Source: Methylogaea oryzae (lineage in GTDB: Bacteria; Pseudomonadota; Gammaproteobacteria; Methylococcales; Methylococcaceae). Taken from it: a stretch of 64,000 bases of DNA. Below, piece after piece: positions 46,484-56,358 of this stretch; positions within the stretch are counted from its first letter, which is position 1, and every line of letters begins with the position of its first letter. Location: positions 3,404,001-3,468,000 of the forward strand of contig NZ_AP019782.1 of assembly GCF_019669985.1 (NCBI RefSeq). The letters run 5' to 3'. The position numbers were made by a program, and so were the translations under genes. The notes below the pieces were generated by a model. The model did not search any database. It saw nothing but the letters and a program-made list of their open reading frames with translations, and had not been told where the DNA came from.

Positions 46484-47233
46484 ATGGAATTGGACTGGTC
46501 CACCATCGCCCTGGAAATCGTCAATTTCCTCATCCTGGTCTGGCTGCTCAAGCGCCTGCTGTACAAGCCGGTGCAGGACATCATCGCCCAGCGCCGCGCC
46601 GCCATCGAAGCGACCCTGCGGGAAGCCGACGACAAACAAGCGCAGGCCCAGGCGCTGCGAACCCAATACGAAAACCGCCTGGCCGAATGGGACAAGGAAA
46701 AGCAGGCGGCCCGCGAGACCTTGCGCCAGGAAATCGAAGCGGAGCGGCAGAAACAAATGGCCGCGTTGAAAGACGCGCTGGCGGCCGAGCTGGAAAAAAC
46801 CCGCAGCGTGGAGGAACGCCAGCGCGCCGAAACCCTGCAACGGCTGGAGGAGTCCGCCGTGGCCCAGGGCGCCCGCTTCTGCGCGAAGCTGCTGGAGCGC
46901 CTCACCGGGCCGGACTTGCACGGTCGGCTGCTGGAGCTGCTAGTGGCCGAACTGGAGCAATTGCCGGAAAAACGCCGAGCCGAACTGCGCAACGGCTGGC
47001 GCGGACAGGCGCCCACGGTGGAGGTCGTCAGCGCCTACACCCTGTCCGACGGCCAGTGCGCTCGCTTGCAACAATCCCTGGATCAGTTGGCCGGCGCGCC
47101 CTGCCGCTTGACCCACCGGGAAGACGATACCCTGCTGGCCGGCGTGCGCTTGTCCGCCCCGCCCTGGCACCTGGACGTCAACCTGGGCGACGAGCTCCAG
47201 CACTTCGCCGAATTCACCCACGATGGCCACTGA
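46484..47233 (+). CDS. atpF: N-type ATPase subunit b with delta-like C-terminus
   Basis: A 249-aa stalk subunit. One N-terminal TM helix ([19 protein letters not shown]) is followed by a long charged coiled coil (about 30-150, rich in Glu, Arg, Gln and Ala). A C-terminal region (about 150-249) resembles delta ([18 protein letters not shown]). That fused form explains the lack of a separate delta gene. Its end overlaps the atpA start by 11 nt. Confidence 0.9.
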   Translation: MELDWSTIALEIVNFLILVWLLKRLLYKPVQDIIAQRRAAIEATLREADDKQAQAQALRTQYENRLAEWDKEKQAARETLRQEIEAERQKQMAALKDALAAELEKTRSVEERQRAETLQRLEESAVAQGARFCAKLLERLTGPDLHGRLLELLVAELEQLPEKRRAELRNGWRGQAPTVEVVSAYTLSDGQCARLQQSLDQLAGAPCRLTHREDDTLLAGVRLSAPPWHLDVNLGDELQHFAEFTHDGH

Positions 47234-48707
47234 ACGGCGCGCCCAAGGTCCGCTGGCGCGCCAGTCGGCGTGGCTGGCGGACTACCGCCTCGGCCTGCGG
47301 GTGCGGGAAGTGGGGCGGGTGGTGTCGGTGGGCGACGGCATCGTCAGGATCGCCGGCCTGCCGTCCGCCGCCATGGACGACCTGGTGTCCCTGGACGACG
47401 GCAGCCGTGCCATGGTGTTCGACTTGGACAAAGACCTGGTAGGTGCGGTGCTGCTGCACGAAACCGCCGCGCTTTCGGCCGGCACGGTCGCCTCTCTCAG
47501 CCAGCGCAGCCTCAGCATCGCCGTGGGCGACGGCCTGCTGGGCAGGACGGTGGACCCGCTGGGCCTGCCCCTGGACGGCGCTCCCGCCCCGGAGCGCCTA
47601 GGCCGCCGCCGGCTGGAAAACCGTTCGCCGCCCATCGTCGCCCGCGATTTCGTGCAGCGCCCGCTGTACACCGGCATCAAGGCCATCGACACCCTGGTGC
47701 CCATGGGCAAGGGCCAGCGCCAGCTCATCGTCGGCGACGAAGGCCTGGGCCGCAGCGCCTTGGCCCTGGACACGGTGATCCACCAGCGCGGCAAGAGCGT
47801 GTGGTGCGTCTACGTGCTGATCGGCCAGAAGCGCTCGACGGTGGTGCAAACCATCGACATCCTGCGCCGCTTCGGCGCCCTGGAATACACCACCGTCGTC
47901 GTCGCCGAAGCCTCCGCCCTGCCCGGCCTCAAGCACTTGGCCCCCTTCGCCGGCTGCGCCATCGCCGAAAACTGGATGGAACAGGGCCGCGACACCCTGG
48001 TGGTGTACGACGACCTATCCGCCCACGCCCGCAATTACCGCGAGCTGTCCCTGCTGTTGAAAAGGCCGCCGGGGCGCGAAGCCTATCCCGGCGACATTTT
48101 TTCCGTGCACGCCCGCTTGCTGGAGCGCTCCACTTGCCTCAACGCCGCCCACGGCGGCGGCAGCATGACGGCGCTGCCCATCGTCGAAACCCAGCAGGGC
48201 GAAATCGCCGCCTACGTGCCCACCAACCTGATTTCCATCACCGACGGCCAGATCTATCTGGACCGCAACCTGTTCGCCGCCGGCGTCCGGCCGGCCATCG
48301 ACATCGGCAAATCGGTGTCGCGCATCGGCGGCGCCGCCCAGGATCCGGCCATCAAGCGCGAGGCGGCCAGCATGAAGCTGGCCTATCTGCAATTTTTGGA
48401 GCTGGAAACCTTCACCCGCTTCGGCGCCCGGCTGGAAGCCTCCATGGAGACCGCCATCAAGCGCGGCCAGGTATTGCGGGAAGCCCTCAAACAGGACCGG
48501 CTGGCGCCGATCCCCATCGAATGCCAAATGGCTTGGCTGGTGGCCTTCAACGAAGGCTGGCTGGACGGCGCACCGCTGGCGGAAGTCGCCCCCCTGCTGC
48601 TGCGGCTGCAACAAGGCGCTTGCGAAGCCGCCCTCAAGCTATCGGCGCCGCGCGAGGCTTGGCGCAAAGCGGCGGCGGAGTGGCTGGGGCGCGACCTGGC
48701 GCCATGA
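47223..48707 (+). CDS. atpA: N-type ATPase subunit alpha with altered Walker A
   Basis: A 494-aa alpha subunit. Most family signatures are intact: [45 protein letters not shown] and the Arg finger in [10 protein letters not shown]. The P-loop, expected as GDRQTGKT, reads GDEGLGRS (171-178), with Arg-177 for Lys and Ser-178 for Thr. The alpha site is regulatory rather than catalytic, so the enzyme may still work, with altered nucleotide control. It overlaps atpF and atpG. Confidence 0.94.
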   Translation: MATERRAQGPLARQSAWLADYRLGLRVREVGRVVSVGDGIVRIAGLPSAAMDDLVSLDDGSRAMVFDLDKDLVGAVLLHETAALSAGTVASLSQRSLSIAVGDGLLGRTVDPLGLPLDGAPAPERLGRRRLENRSPPIVARDFVQRPLYTGIKAIDTLVPMGKGQRQLIVGDEGLGRSALALDTVIHQRGKSVWCVYVLIGQKRSTVVQTIDILRRFGALEYTTVVVAEASALPGLKHLAPFAGCAIAENWMEQGRDTLVVYDDLSAHARNYRELSLLLKRPPGREAYPGDIFSVHARLLERSTCLNAAHGGGSMTALPIVETQQGEIAAYVPTNLISITDGQIYLDRNLFAAGVRPAIDIGKSVSRIGGAAQDPAIKREAASMKLAYLQFLELETFTRFGARLEASMETAIKRGQVLREALKQDRLAPIPIECQMAWLVAFNEGWLDGAPLAEVAPLLLRLQQGACEAALKLSAPREAWRKAAAEWLGRDLAP

Positions 48708-49522
48708 CCCACCGCCACGCCATCGAACAGCACATGGCCACCTTAAGCGAGGTGCGCGACATCATGGCGGCCATGAAAAACCTGGCGCTGATGGAAGTGC
48801 GCAAGCTGGGGCGCTACCACGACAACCAATGCGCCATGGTGCAAACCCTGCGCAAAGCCGCAGCCGATTTTCTCGGCCATTACCCCCTGCCGCCGTCGGC
48901 GCCGCCGGCGCGGCGGGTGTATCTGTTGTTCGGCGCAGAGCGGGGCTTTTGCGGCGCGTTCAACGAATCCTTGCGCCAGGCCTTCGATGCCGCCGCCGGC
49001 CGGGAAGGCCGCTGTATCGCGGTGGGCAGGCGGCTATACGCGCGGATGGAAGGCGACCCCCGCCTGCTGGCGGCCATCGACGGCGCCAGCGTCGCGGAAG
49101 AGGCGACGCCGGTGCTGGAACAGCTGTTGGCCGCCGTGAGCGACCAACAAAAGAACGGCCCCCTGGCTCTCTTCGCCCTGTTCCACGATCAGGACGCCGG
49201 CCAAGTCGCCAACCAGACCCTGCTGCCGCCTTTCGCCGATCTGGCGCCGACCGCTCCCGGCAGCAGCCATCCGCCCCTGCTGAATCTGCCCGCGCCGCAG
49301 CTGCTGGCCGAATTGAGCGAGTCCTATTTGCTCGCCGCCCTGTATCACATCGCTTACGCGTCCCTGCTGGCCGAAAGCCAACAACGGATACGGCACCTGG
49401 AAGCGGCGGTTCATCGCCTGGAAGACCGGCGGGAAGAACTGGCGCGGCGCTGCCGCACGCTGCGCCAGGAGGAAATCACCGAAGAAATCGAAGTGCTGCT
49501 GTTGAACGCCATGCAGCGCTAA
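48704..49522 (+). CDS. atpG: N-type ATPase subunit gamma
   Basis: The 272-aa rotor subunit. The N-terminal helix has [26 protein letters not shown], the core has [19 protein letters not shown], and the C-terminal helix has [21 protein letters not shown] and [16 protein letters not shown]. Its start overlaps the atpA stop (ATGA). Last gene of the operon; no terminator is obvious before the rpmB promoter. Confidence 0.93.
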   Translation: MTHRHAIEQHMATLSEVRDIMAAMKNLALMEVRKLGRYHDNQCAMVQTLRKAAADFLGHYPLPPSAPPARRVYLLFGAERGFCGAFNESLRQAFDAAAGREGRCIAVGRRLYARMEGDPRLLAAIDGASVAEEATPVLEQLLAAVSDQQKNGPLALFALFHDQDAGQVANQTLLPPFADLAPTAPGSSHPPLLNLPAPQLLAELSESYLLAALYHIAYASLLAESQQRIRHLEAAVHRLEDRREELARRCRTLRQEEITEEIEVLLLNAMQR

Positions 49523-49560
49523 TTCGACGATAGGGACTAGCAACGCGGCGCGCCTCGCAC

Positions 49561-49589
49561 TTGACCTAAAACCGGTTTCGCTTTATAAA
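49561..49589 (+). promoter_or_regulatory. Near-consensus sigma-70 promoter of rpmB-rpmG
   Basis: TTGACC (49561-49566), a 17-nt spacer and TATAAA (49584-49589), about 40 bp before rpmB. This is as expected for a strongly expressed ribosomal protein operon. Confidence 0.8.
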
Positions 49590-49628
49590 TGCACGATTTC
49601 CCGCGATTCCCTTCGAGAGGTTCGAACC

Positions 49629-49865
49629 ATGTCCAGAGTATGCCAGGTGACCGGCAAGCGTCCCATGACGGGCAACAACGTGTCCCACGCCAACAACAAG
49701 ACCCGCCGCCGCTTCCTGCCCAATCTGCATGAGCACCGCTTCTGGGTGGCCAGCGAAAACCGCTGGGTACGTCTGCGCGTGAGCAACGCCGGACTGCGCA
49801 CCATCGACAAGGTGGGTATCGAATCCGTGCTGGCCGGCATCCGTGCCCGCGGCGAAAACGTTTAA
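49629..49865 (+). CDS. rpmB: 50S ribosomal protein L28
   Basis: A 78-aa ribosomal protein. The sequence [29 protein letters not shown] and the later [11 protein letters not shown] are diagnostic of proteobacterial L28, and the length is exact. rpmG follows after 11 nt, the standard rpmBG pair. Confidence 0.99.
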   Translation: MSRVCQVTGKRPMTGNNVSHANNKTRRRFLPNLHEHRFWVASENRWVRLRVSNAGLRTIDKVGIESVLAGIRARGENV

Positions 49866-49876
49866 GGAGCAGCATC

Positions 49877-50043
49877 ATGGCTAAAGGCGCTCGCGACAAG
49901 ATCAATTGGTGTCCAGTGCAGGCACCGGTCACTTCTACACCACGACCAAAAACAAACGCACCATGCCGGAAAAGATGGAAATCAAGAAGTACGATCCGGT
50001 GGTTCGCCAGCACGTGTTGTACAAAGAAGCCAAAATCAAGTAG
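49877..50043 (+). pseudogene. rpmG: 50S ribosomal protein L33, frameshifted
   Basis: The first frame gives MAKGARDKI, then diverges (NWCPVQ). Switching frame restores the L33 sequence [17 protein letters not shown], then [20 protein letters not shown] and LYKEAKIK with a stop at 50041. The span is 167 nt, one short of the 168 needed for the 55-aa L33. The loss maps to the A pair at 49904-49905 (atcaattgg where atcaaattgg is expected). L33 is dispensable in E. coli, so a real lesion is possible, but a homopolymer sequencing error is more likely. A ggagc ribosome-binding site is intact. Confidence 0.93.
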
Positions 50044-50181
50044 TCACAGGCGCGCGGCTCGACGCGCGCTGACGCGGCCAGGACGGCCCGCGACATGGCA
50101 AAGGACGGCGACGCCGGGTAGCGCCCGGCGCTACCCGCAAGCCTCACGCGGCACCGCCCCACCCGGGGCGGACGGCGGCCC

Positions 50182-50299
50182 ACCGGGCCGTAACGTTTCC
50201 GCACAATCCTCCGCTCTGCAGCAACCGGCACCCTTGGTTCCGCCCCTACCCGTCCCTATAATGCGTTAAGTTCCAGCAGCCGAAACGTTACGGCCCGGT
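50182..50299. repeat. 18-bp perfect inverted repeat flanking a promoter
   Basis: accgggccgtaacgtttc (50182-50199) and its exact reverse complement (50282-50299) are 82 bp apart and 100 bp centre to centre. Each arm contains the palindrome aacgtt. The promoter for the protease gene lies between them. Possible meanings are paired operator sites with DNA looping or an invertible promoter segment. The rest of 50044-50350 shows no gene. Confidence 0.9.
50234..50262 (+). promoter_or_regulatory. Sigma-70 promoter of the Do-family protease gene
   Basis: TTGGTT (50234-50239), a 17-nt spacer and a perfect TATAAT (50257-50262), about 90 bp before the start codon and wholly inside the inverted repeat. 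Confidence 0.75.
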
Positions 50300-50350
50300 C
50301 GCTTGCGCGCCGGGAGCGGCGTCAGCGGCCCCAATCGTCGAGGCTCTTAG

Positions 50351-51730
50351 ATGCGATACACAGCTTTTACCGGTAAACGCTTAACCTGTTTCTGCCTAGC
50401 GGCCGCCCTGGCCCTGGCCACGCCGTTGGCGAACGCGGCATGGCCGGAAAGCGTGGAAGGCACGCCGCTGCCCAGCCTGGCGCCGATGCTGAAGCGCACC
50501 ACGCCGGCGGTGGTCAACATTTCCACCAAAACGGAAATCGAAGTGGCCCAGCATCCCTTGATGCGCGACCCGTTCTTCCGCCACTTCTTCGAGCTGCCCG
50601 ACCAGCCCCTCAAGCGCAAAAGCTCCAGCCTGGGCTCCGGCGTCATCGTCAACGCGGACAAGGGCTACATCCTCACCAACAACCACGTCATCGACAAAGC
50701 CGACGAAATCTCCGTCACCCTGCACAACGGCCGGCAACTGGCCGCCAAGCTGATCGGCGGCGACCCCGAATCCGACATCGCCGTCATCCAGGTGGAGGCC
50801 AGCGATCTCACCGCCCTGCCCCTGGCCAACTCCGACCAGCTCAGCGTGGGCGATTTCGTGGTGGCCATCGGCAACCCCTTCGGCCTGGGCCAAACCGTCA
50901 CCTCCGGCATCGTCAGCGCCCTGGGCCGCTCCGGACTCGGCATCGAAGGTTATGAGGACTTCATCCAGACCGACGCCTCCATCAACCCCGGCAACTCCGG
51001 CGGCGCCCTGGTCAACCTGCGCGGCGAGCTGATCGGCATCAACACCGCCATCCTCGCCCCCACCGGCGGCAACGTCGGCATCGGCTTCGCCATCCCCGTC
51101 AACATGGCGGCCGGCATCATGGACATGCTCATCAAGCACGGCGAAGTGCGCCGCGGCCTGTTGGGCGTGTCCGTGCAGGACATCACCCCGGACCTGGCCC
51201 AAGCCTTCGGCCTGCAGCAAACCCAAGGTGCCGTGGTCACCCGCGTCCAGCCCGATTCGCCCGCCGCCAAGGCCGGCTTGGAGCAAGGCGACGTGTTGCT
51301 GTCCATCAACGGCAAGACGGCGAAAAACAGCATGGACGTGCGCAACACCGTGGGCATGGTGCAGATCGGCGACAAGGTGGAAATCGAGGTGCTGCGCCGC
51401 GGCGACACCCTGACCCGCACCGCCACCATCGCCAAGCCGAAAAAAGTGTCCGAGGACGGCGGCAAGATCCATCCCGCCCTAGCCGGCACCGTGCTGGCCC
51501 CGACGCAAGGCAACGAAGGCGTGGAAGGCGTCGTCGTCGGCAAGATCCACTCCGCTTCCTATGCCTGGCAAGCGGGCCTGCGCCCCGGCGATGTGATCGT
51601 CGCCGCCAACAAGCGGCCGGTGCAAAGCTTGGACGACTTGGCCGCTGCGGCGGAAAAACGCAGCGAGCTGCTGCTCAACCTGCAACGGGGCGACAACAGC
51701 TTCTTCGTGGTGCTGCGGAGCAAGCGCTGA
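50351..51730 (+). CDS. Do-family periplasmic serine protease (DegP/DegQ/MucD)
   Basis: A 459-aa periplasmic quality-control protease. A signal peptide (LTCFCLAAALALATPLANA, to about 29) leads to a trypsin-like domain. The catalytic triad is His in TNNHVIDKADE, Asp in ESDIAVIQ and Ser in NPGNSGGAL. Two PDZ domains follow (about 260-350 with RGLLGVSVQDI, and 375-455). It resembles MucD/DegQ more than heat-shock DegP in having a short N-terminal loop. It has its own promoter within an unusual inverted repeat. Confidence 0.96.
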   Translation: MRYTAFTGKRLTCFCLAAALALATPLANAAWPESVEGTPLPSLAPMLKRTTPAVVNISTKTEIEVAQHPLMRDPFFRHFFELPDQPLKRKSSSLGSGVIVNADKGYILTNNHVIDKADEISVTLHNGRQLAAKLIGGDPESDIAVIQVEASDLTALPLANSDQLSVGDFVVAIGNPFGLGQTVTSGIVSALGRSGLGIEGYEDFIQTDASINPGNSGGALVNLRGELIGINTAILAPTGGNVGIGFAIPVNMAAGIMDMLIKHGEVRRGLLGVSVQDITPDLAQAFGLQQTQGAVVTRVQPDSPAAKAGLEQGDVLLSINGKTAKNSMDVRNTVGMVQIGDKVEIEVLRRGDTLTRTATIAKPKKVSEDGGKIHPALAGTVLAPTQGNEGVEGVVVGKIHSASYAWQAGLRPGDVIVAANKRPVQSLDDLAAAAEKRSELLLNLQRGDNSFFVVLRSKR

Positions 51731-51757
51731 TGACGGCAGCCATGGTTACGGAGCCTT

Positions 51758-52132
51758 ATGCGCCCTAGAGCCATCACCTACCTGTGCGTGCTGCTGCTCA
51801 GCGGCGGCGCCATGAAGCTGCTACAGGGCCTGTCCTTGTTCGTGTTCCACTCGGACAAGGCGGCCCTGTTCGCGCTGGTCATCAGCCTGGCGGCCATGGT
51901 GTCCTACGCCGCGCTGTGGTTCATGCAGCGCTGGGGCGTTTACCTGTTCCTGTTGGTATGGTTCGTCTCCCTGTTCCCGGAATTTTCGCCGGTGGACCTA
52001 CCCCTGGATGCCGCCCACAACCACTTCCACTCGACCTTCAACTGGGTGCTGCTGGCGGTGTACCTGGTGGTGGTGCTGCCTTATTGGCGGCGCCTGAACG
52101 GCGAACACGCGGAAGAAGCGGACGACGACTGA
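51758..52132 (+). CDS. Small hypothetical inner-membrane protein
   Basis: A 124-aa protein with four hydrophobic helices and short loops, ending in an acidic tail (HAEEADDD). Two His residues in DAAHNHFHSTFNW lie between helices 3 and 4. No family was recognised. An acggag ribosome-binding site precedes the ATG. It lies 27 nt after the protease gene and is probably co-transcribed; a terminator follows. Confidence 0.7.
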   Translation: MRPRAITYLCVLLLSGGAMKLLQGLSLFVFHSDKAALFALVISLAAMVSYAALWFMQRWGVYLFLLVWFVSLFPEFSPVDLPLDAAHNHFHSTFNWVLLAVYLVVVLPYWRRLNGEHAEEADDD

Positions 52133-52146
52133 AATCCCGGCCAATA

Positions 52147-52176
52147 AAAAGCCGCTCTTTCGAGCGGCTTTTTTGT
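52147..52176. terminator. Bidirectional terminator between membrane-protein gene and bipA
   Basis: aaaagccgctc (52147-52157) pairs with gagcggctttt (52162-52172) around tttc, with A and T runs on the two sides. It can serve the plus-strand transcript and the convergent bipA. Confidence 0.92.
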
Positions 52177-52191
52177 GTCACGCCGTGCGGC

Positions 52192-54009
52192 TTAGTCGCC
52201 GGAACGGGACGCCTTCTTGCGCTCGTGCTCCAGCAACAGCTTCTTGCGGATGCGGATGCTCTTCGGCGTCACTTCCACCAGCTCGTCGTCGTCGATGAAC
52301 TCCAGCGCCTGCTCCAGGGTCATCTTGATGGGCGGCACCAGCACGATGGCCTCGTCGCTGCCGGAAGCGCGCATATTGGTGAGCTGCTTGGCCTTGGTCG
52401 GGTTCACCACCAGGTCGTTGTCGCGGGAGTGGATGCCGACGATCATGCCTTCATACACTTCCGTGCCGTGCTCGACGAACAAGCGGCCGCGCTCCTGCAG
52501 GTTGAATAGGCCGAAGCCCACCGCGCTGCCGGTGACCATGGAAATCAGCACGCCGTTGATGCGCTGGCCCACGTCGCCCTTCTTCATCGGTCCGTAGCGA
52601 TCGAACACATGATAGAGCAGGCCGGTGCCGGAGGTGGCGGTGAGGAATTCGGTCTGGAAGCCGATCAGGCCGCGGGACGGCATGACGTATTCCAAACGCA
52701 CACGGCCCTTGCCGTCCGGCACCATGTTTTGCAGGTCGCCCTTGCGCTCGCCCATCTTCTCCATGATGGTGCCCTGGTGCTGTTCTTCCACCTCGATGGT
52801 GACGAACTCGTAGGGTTCGCACAGCTCGCCGTCGATTTCCTTGATGATCACTTCCGGGCGCGACACGCCCAGCTCGTAACCCTCGCGACGCATGTTTTCG
52901 ATGAGGATGGACAAGTGCAGTTCGCCGCGGCCGGACACTTTGAATTTGTCCGGGTCGGCGGTGTCTTCCACGCGCAGCGCCACGTTGTGCAGCAGCTCGC
53001 GCTGCAAGCGGTCGCGGATCTGGCGGGTGGTGACGAACTTGCCTTCCTTGCCGGCGAAGGGCGAATTGTTCACCTGGAACGTCATGCTGATGGTGGGTTC
53101 GTCCACCGACAGGGGCGGCAGGGCCTCGACGTTTTCCGGGTGGCAGATGGTGTCGGAGATTTCCAACGGGTCAATGCCGGTGAAGGCGATGATGTCGCCG
53201 GCGTTGGCTTCCGGCACTTCCACCCGCTCCAGGCCCTTGAAGCCGAGCACCTGCAGGATGCGGCCGTTGCGTTGCTTGCCATCGCGGCTGACGACCGCCA
53301 CCGGCGTGTTGGTCTTGATCGAGCCGCGCTGCACGCGGCCGATGCCGATCACGCCCACATAGCTGTTGTAATCCAGCTGGCTGATCTGCATGCGGAACGG
53401 GCCTTCCACGTCCACCTGGGGCGGCTGCACCTTGTCGACGATGGTCTGGAACAGGTAGTCCATATTGCCTTCGCGCACGTCCTCGTTGTCGCCGGCGTAG
53501 CCGTTCAGGGCCGAGGCGTAGACGACGGGGAAGTCCAGCTGTTCTTCCGTGGCGCCCAGGTTGTCGAACAGGTCGAAAGTCTGGTCCAGCACCCAGGAAG
53601 CGCGGGCGCCGGGGCGATCGATCTTGTTGATGACGACGATGGGCTTCAGACCCAGGGCGAACGCCTTCTGCGTCACGAAACGGGTCTGCGGCATGGGGCC
53701 GTCCACCGCGTCCACCAGCAGCAACACCGAATCCACCATGGACAACACGCGCTCCACCTCGCCGCCGAAGTCGGCGTGGCCGGGGGTGTCGACGATGTTG
53801 ATGTGGTAATCCTTCCAATCCAGGGCGGTGTTCTTCGCCAGAATGGTGATGCCGCGCTCTTTTTCCAGCGCGTTGGAGTCCATCACCCGCTCTTCCACCT
53901 TGGCGTGGGCAGCGAAGGTGCCGGACTGTTGCAGGAGCTTGTCCACCAGGGTGGTTTTGCCATGGTCCACGTGGGCGATGATGGCGATGTTGCGTAGTTT
54001 TTCGATCAT
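52192..54009 (-). CDS. typA: Ribosome-associated GTPase TypA/BipA
   Basis: A 605-aa translational GTPase that assists 50S assembly and cold or stress adaptation. G1 is [15 protein letters not shown] (about 11-25), G3 is [14 protein letters not shown], and G4 is NKIDRPGA. The EF-G-like domains carry [20 protein letters not shown] and [15 protein letters not shown]. The basic C-terminus ([20 protein letters not shown]) is typical. The start [17 protein letters not shown] at 54009 is the conserved one, nine codons inside the longest frame. Confidence 0.98.
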   Translation of the reverse strand: MIEKLRNIAIIAHVDHGKTTLVDKLLQQSGTFAAHAKVEERVMDSNALEKERGITILAKNTALDWKDYHINIVDTPGHADFGGEVERVLSMVDSVLLLVDAVDGPMPQTRFVTQKAFALGLKPIVVINKIDRPGARASWVLDQTFDLFDNLGATEEQLDFPVVYASALNGYAGDNEDVREGNMDYLFQTIVDKVQPPQVDVEGPFRMQISQLDYNSYVGVIGIGRVQRGSIKTNTPVAVVSRDGKQRNGRILQVLGFKGLERVEVPEANAGDIIAFTGIDPLEISDTICHPENVEALPPLSVDEPTISMTFQVNNSPFAGKEGKFVTTRQIRDRLQRELLHNVALRVEDTADPDKFKVSGRGELHLSILIENMRREGYELGVSRPEVIIKEIDGELCEPYEFVTIEVEEQHQGTIMEKMGERKGDLQNMVPDGKGRVRLEYVMPSRGLIGFQTEFLTATSGTGLLYHVFDRYGPMKKGDVGQRINGVLISMVTGSAVGFGLFNLQERGRLFVEHGTEVYEGMIVGIHSRDNDLVVNPTKAKQLTNMRASGSDEAIVLVPPIKMTLEQALEFIDDDELVEVTPKSIRIRKKLLLEHERKKASRSGD

Positions 54010-54141
54010 GGGGTGCTTGAAGGGTGAGGGCCGCAACGTGCCGCGCCGAAAGGCTGCCGTTGGGCGATGGGAGGCGTTAATTTTCCATTTTACCCTGCCC
54101 CGCGAAGAAACGCTTGGCTTTGTTTCCTCAAAGGGGCAAAT

Positions 54142-55143
54142 TCAATCGCCCCCGAGCTCAGCCCCGTTCCCGTCCCGGCATTCCCTCGGGGTGCAGCCGA
54201 AACGCCGCCTGAATAGCCGGCTGAAATGCGAGGGGTCGTTGAAGCCCCAGCGGAAAGCGATTTCCGACAGGCTCCTGCCCGCATGCGTCCCGGCCAGCAT
54301 ATCGGTGCGGCAGCGCTCCACGCGGCGCTGCCAGACGTAACGCATCAGAGACGTTTGCTCCGCCTGAAACAGCGTATTGAGATAGCGCGGAGACACGCCG
54401 ACGCCGGCCGCGATGGCGCCGGCGTTCAAGCCGGGATCGGACAAATGCCGCTCGATGAAAGCCTTGGCCCGATTGAGCAGGCTGATCCGGCTTCGGGACA
54501 GGCTGCCCACCGCCGGCCGCACCGACGCGGCCGCCAAAGACAGCAAGTCGAGACAGGGCGTAGCCAAGGCCGAAAACTCGCCGGGGCTCAACCGATCGGC
54601 TTGGCCCGCCGACAAACGCACGAGCCCGGCCGCCACGCCGCCGATGCCTTCGCCGCCCGCGATGCGTCGCGCGGTGCAACGCGCGATCCCGGCGACCCGT
54701 TCTTCCAGCGTGGCGCGCGGAATGGAAACGATGAGCTTGGAGAAATCGCGCGGGCAACGGATGCGATGGGGCCGGGTGGCGTCGTAAACGGCCATGTCGC
54801 CGGGCTGCAGGAACGTCTCGCGGCCGTCCTGCTCCAAGGAATAACGCCCCGACAGCAGGATCACGGCGAAATAGGCGTCTTGCGGAATGTTGCGCGGCTC
54901 GTTCGCCAAGCGCTCGATGGTGATGGCGCTGGAACGGATTGCCGACAACTGCAACCCCTCCCAGGGATAGATCGTCATTTCATTGAACAGGCCGCCGCCG
55001 GCCGGCGGGCAAATCTCCACTTCGGCGTATTCCCGGCCGATCACCTCCCGCAGCCAGCTGCCTCGCTCGCGCAGGCAAACGTCGTCGGTGGAAAGCCTCA
55101 AACGCGCCGGCATCGCAGCCTCGGCCGAATCGGAAACGGTCAT
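54142..55143 (-). CDS. AraC family transcriptional regulator
   Basis: A 333-aa regulator. Residues about 1-215 are an AraC-binding-like ligand domain of the FeaR/NahR-associated type (PRNIPQDAYFAVILLSGRYSLEQDGRE, QPGDMAVYDATRPHRI). The C-terminal double helix-turn-helix (about 230-325) has AFIERHLSDPGLNAGAIAAGVGVSPRYL, then SLSEIAFRWGFNDPSHFSRLFRRRFG and TPREC. A ggagg site 6 nt before the ATG at 55143 decides the start. It is divergent from the small membrane protein gene at 55365, its most likely target. Confidence 0.92.
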   Translation of the reverse strand: MTVSDSAEAAMPARLRLSTDDVCLRERGSWLREVIGREYAEVEICPPAGGGLFNEMTIYPWEGLQLSAIRSSAITIERLANEPRNIPQDAYFAVILLSGRYSLEQDGRETFLQPGDMAVYDATRPHRIRCPRDFSKLIVSIPRATLEERVAGIARCTARRIAGGEGIGGVAAGLVRLSAGQADRLSPGEFSALATPCLDLLSLAAASVRPAVGSLSRSRISLLNRAKAFIERHLSDPGLNAGAIAAGVGVSPRYLNTLFQAEQTSLMRYVWQRRVERCRTDMLAGTHAGRSLSEIAFRWGFNDPSHFSRLFRRRFGCTPRECRDGNGAELGGD

Positions 55144-55364
55144 CGAATTCCTCCCCAAAACATCCCGTCCATCGGGCAAGGCCGGCCTTGCCGAACCGCG
55201 GTTTTCCCGGCCGATCCTCCCGCTCCCGCGGCTAGGGCCGGCGCGAAGAGGGAAACCGCCGTTTCAGCCTAAACCCTGTTCCGTTGGGAACCAGCGGGCC
55301 ACGGCGGCAACCATTATGCTCCCGCCCGTCGATGCCAAACTGTGAAAAATCGAGGAGACTTGGG

Positions 55365-55829
55365 ATGAATGAAGATTCGCGCCATGCGGGAAATGCGGTT
55401 TTGTTGCGCAGCGCCGCCTTGTGGCTGCTGGCGGCCCTGTTATCGGCTTGGTGCCTGGTCGGCATGAAGCTCGGGCTGGCGCCGGTCAAAATGGTTTTCC
55501 CGGGGAAAACCAGCCATTTGCTGCAAGCGCATATCGATTTTTTGCTGATGAGCGCCCTGCTTTTTGGCATATACGCGGCCAAAACGCCGCTCGCCGCCCA
55601 CGTGCGCTGGAGCATGGCGATAGGCGCTTTCACCAATCCGAGCCTGTTTCTGTTGACGGCCATCGTTCCGGAACTGGACACCGCCGCGCCGGGGGACGGG
55701 TTAATGGCCGCGTCGTTCAACCTTTACCGCATGGCGAGCATATCGATCACCACCTACGGCTTCGGCGCGGCGGCGATCGCGATTTTCCTCGCCACGTTCG
55801 CGCGCCGCGCCAACCGCCGGGACGGCTAA
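55365..55829 (+). CDS. Small four-helix membrane protein, AraC-linked
   Basis: A 154-aa protein with four hydrophobic helices (about 18-38, 55-72, 80-100, 120-143). A HxxxD pattern (QAHIDFLLMS) in helix 2 and an AxxNPSLFLL pattern in helix 3 recall small membrane isomerase-like proteins such as styrene-oxide isomerase, but the match is too weak to name. A gagga ribosome-binding site supports the ATG at 55365. It is divergent from the AraC regulator. Confidence 0.65.
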   Translation: MNEDSRHAGNAVLLRSAALWLLAALLSAWCLVGMKLGLAPVKMVFPGKTSHLLQAHIDFLLMSALLFGIYAAKTPLAAHVRWSMAIGAFTNPSLFLLTAIVPELDTAAPGDGLMAASFNLYRMASISITTYGFGAAAIAIFLATFARRANRRDG

Positions 55830-55845
55830 CCGGGTCCGCCGCCGA

Positions 55846-56250
55846 TCAGCTCTGCTGCCACGGCAAACCGTGGCAACGCCAGCCGCTTACCGTGCTGCGG
55901 TGCTTGTTTTCGTCCAGGCCGCCCTCGAAGCCTTCCTCGATGTTGGTGAGGTCCGTATAGCCGGCCTCCAGCAGGGCCTTGGCCGCTTCCAGGGAGCGTT
56001 GGCCGCTGCGGCACATGAGGAACAGCGGCGCGGCTTTGTTCGGGGCGCGTTCGGCCACTTGGGCGATGAAGTTGGGATTGGCCTGCCACTGGCGGTTGCT
56101 CCAGTCTTTCCAGGGGATATTGACGGCCCCCACCGGGTGGCCGACGAAGTTGGATTCCAGCGTATCGCGCACGTCGATGAGCAGCGCGGCGGGATTGCCT
56201 TGCAGGGCGGCGTAGGCCTCTTTGGGCTTGAGGGATTTGATAGCGGTCAT
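55846..56250 (-). CDS. Single-domain rhodanese-like sulfurtransferase
   Basis: A 134-aa rhodanese domain. LIDVRDTLESNFVGHPVGAVNIPW (about 24-47) and the active-site loop LMCRSGQRSLEAA with its catalytic Cys (about residue 86) are clear. It probably carries persulfide in the cytosol, as no signal peptide is visible. Substrate unknown. Confidence 0.9.
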   Translation of the reverse strand: MTAIKSLKPKEAYAALQGNPAALLIDVRDTLESNFVGHPVGAVNIPWKDWSNRQWQANPNFIAQVAERAPNKAAPLFLMCRSGQRSLEAAKALLEAGYTDLTNIEEGFEGGLDENKHRSTVSGWRCHGLPWQQS

Positions 56251-56358
56251 GACGATGCTCCTAGGGGCTGTGGGGCCAATGCCGTTGCTCCGCGTCGCCG
56301 CCCGCTCCCCTGAGGGAGAGAGCTAAACCGAACGGCACTGGGGTTAGGTATGGATAAA

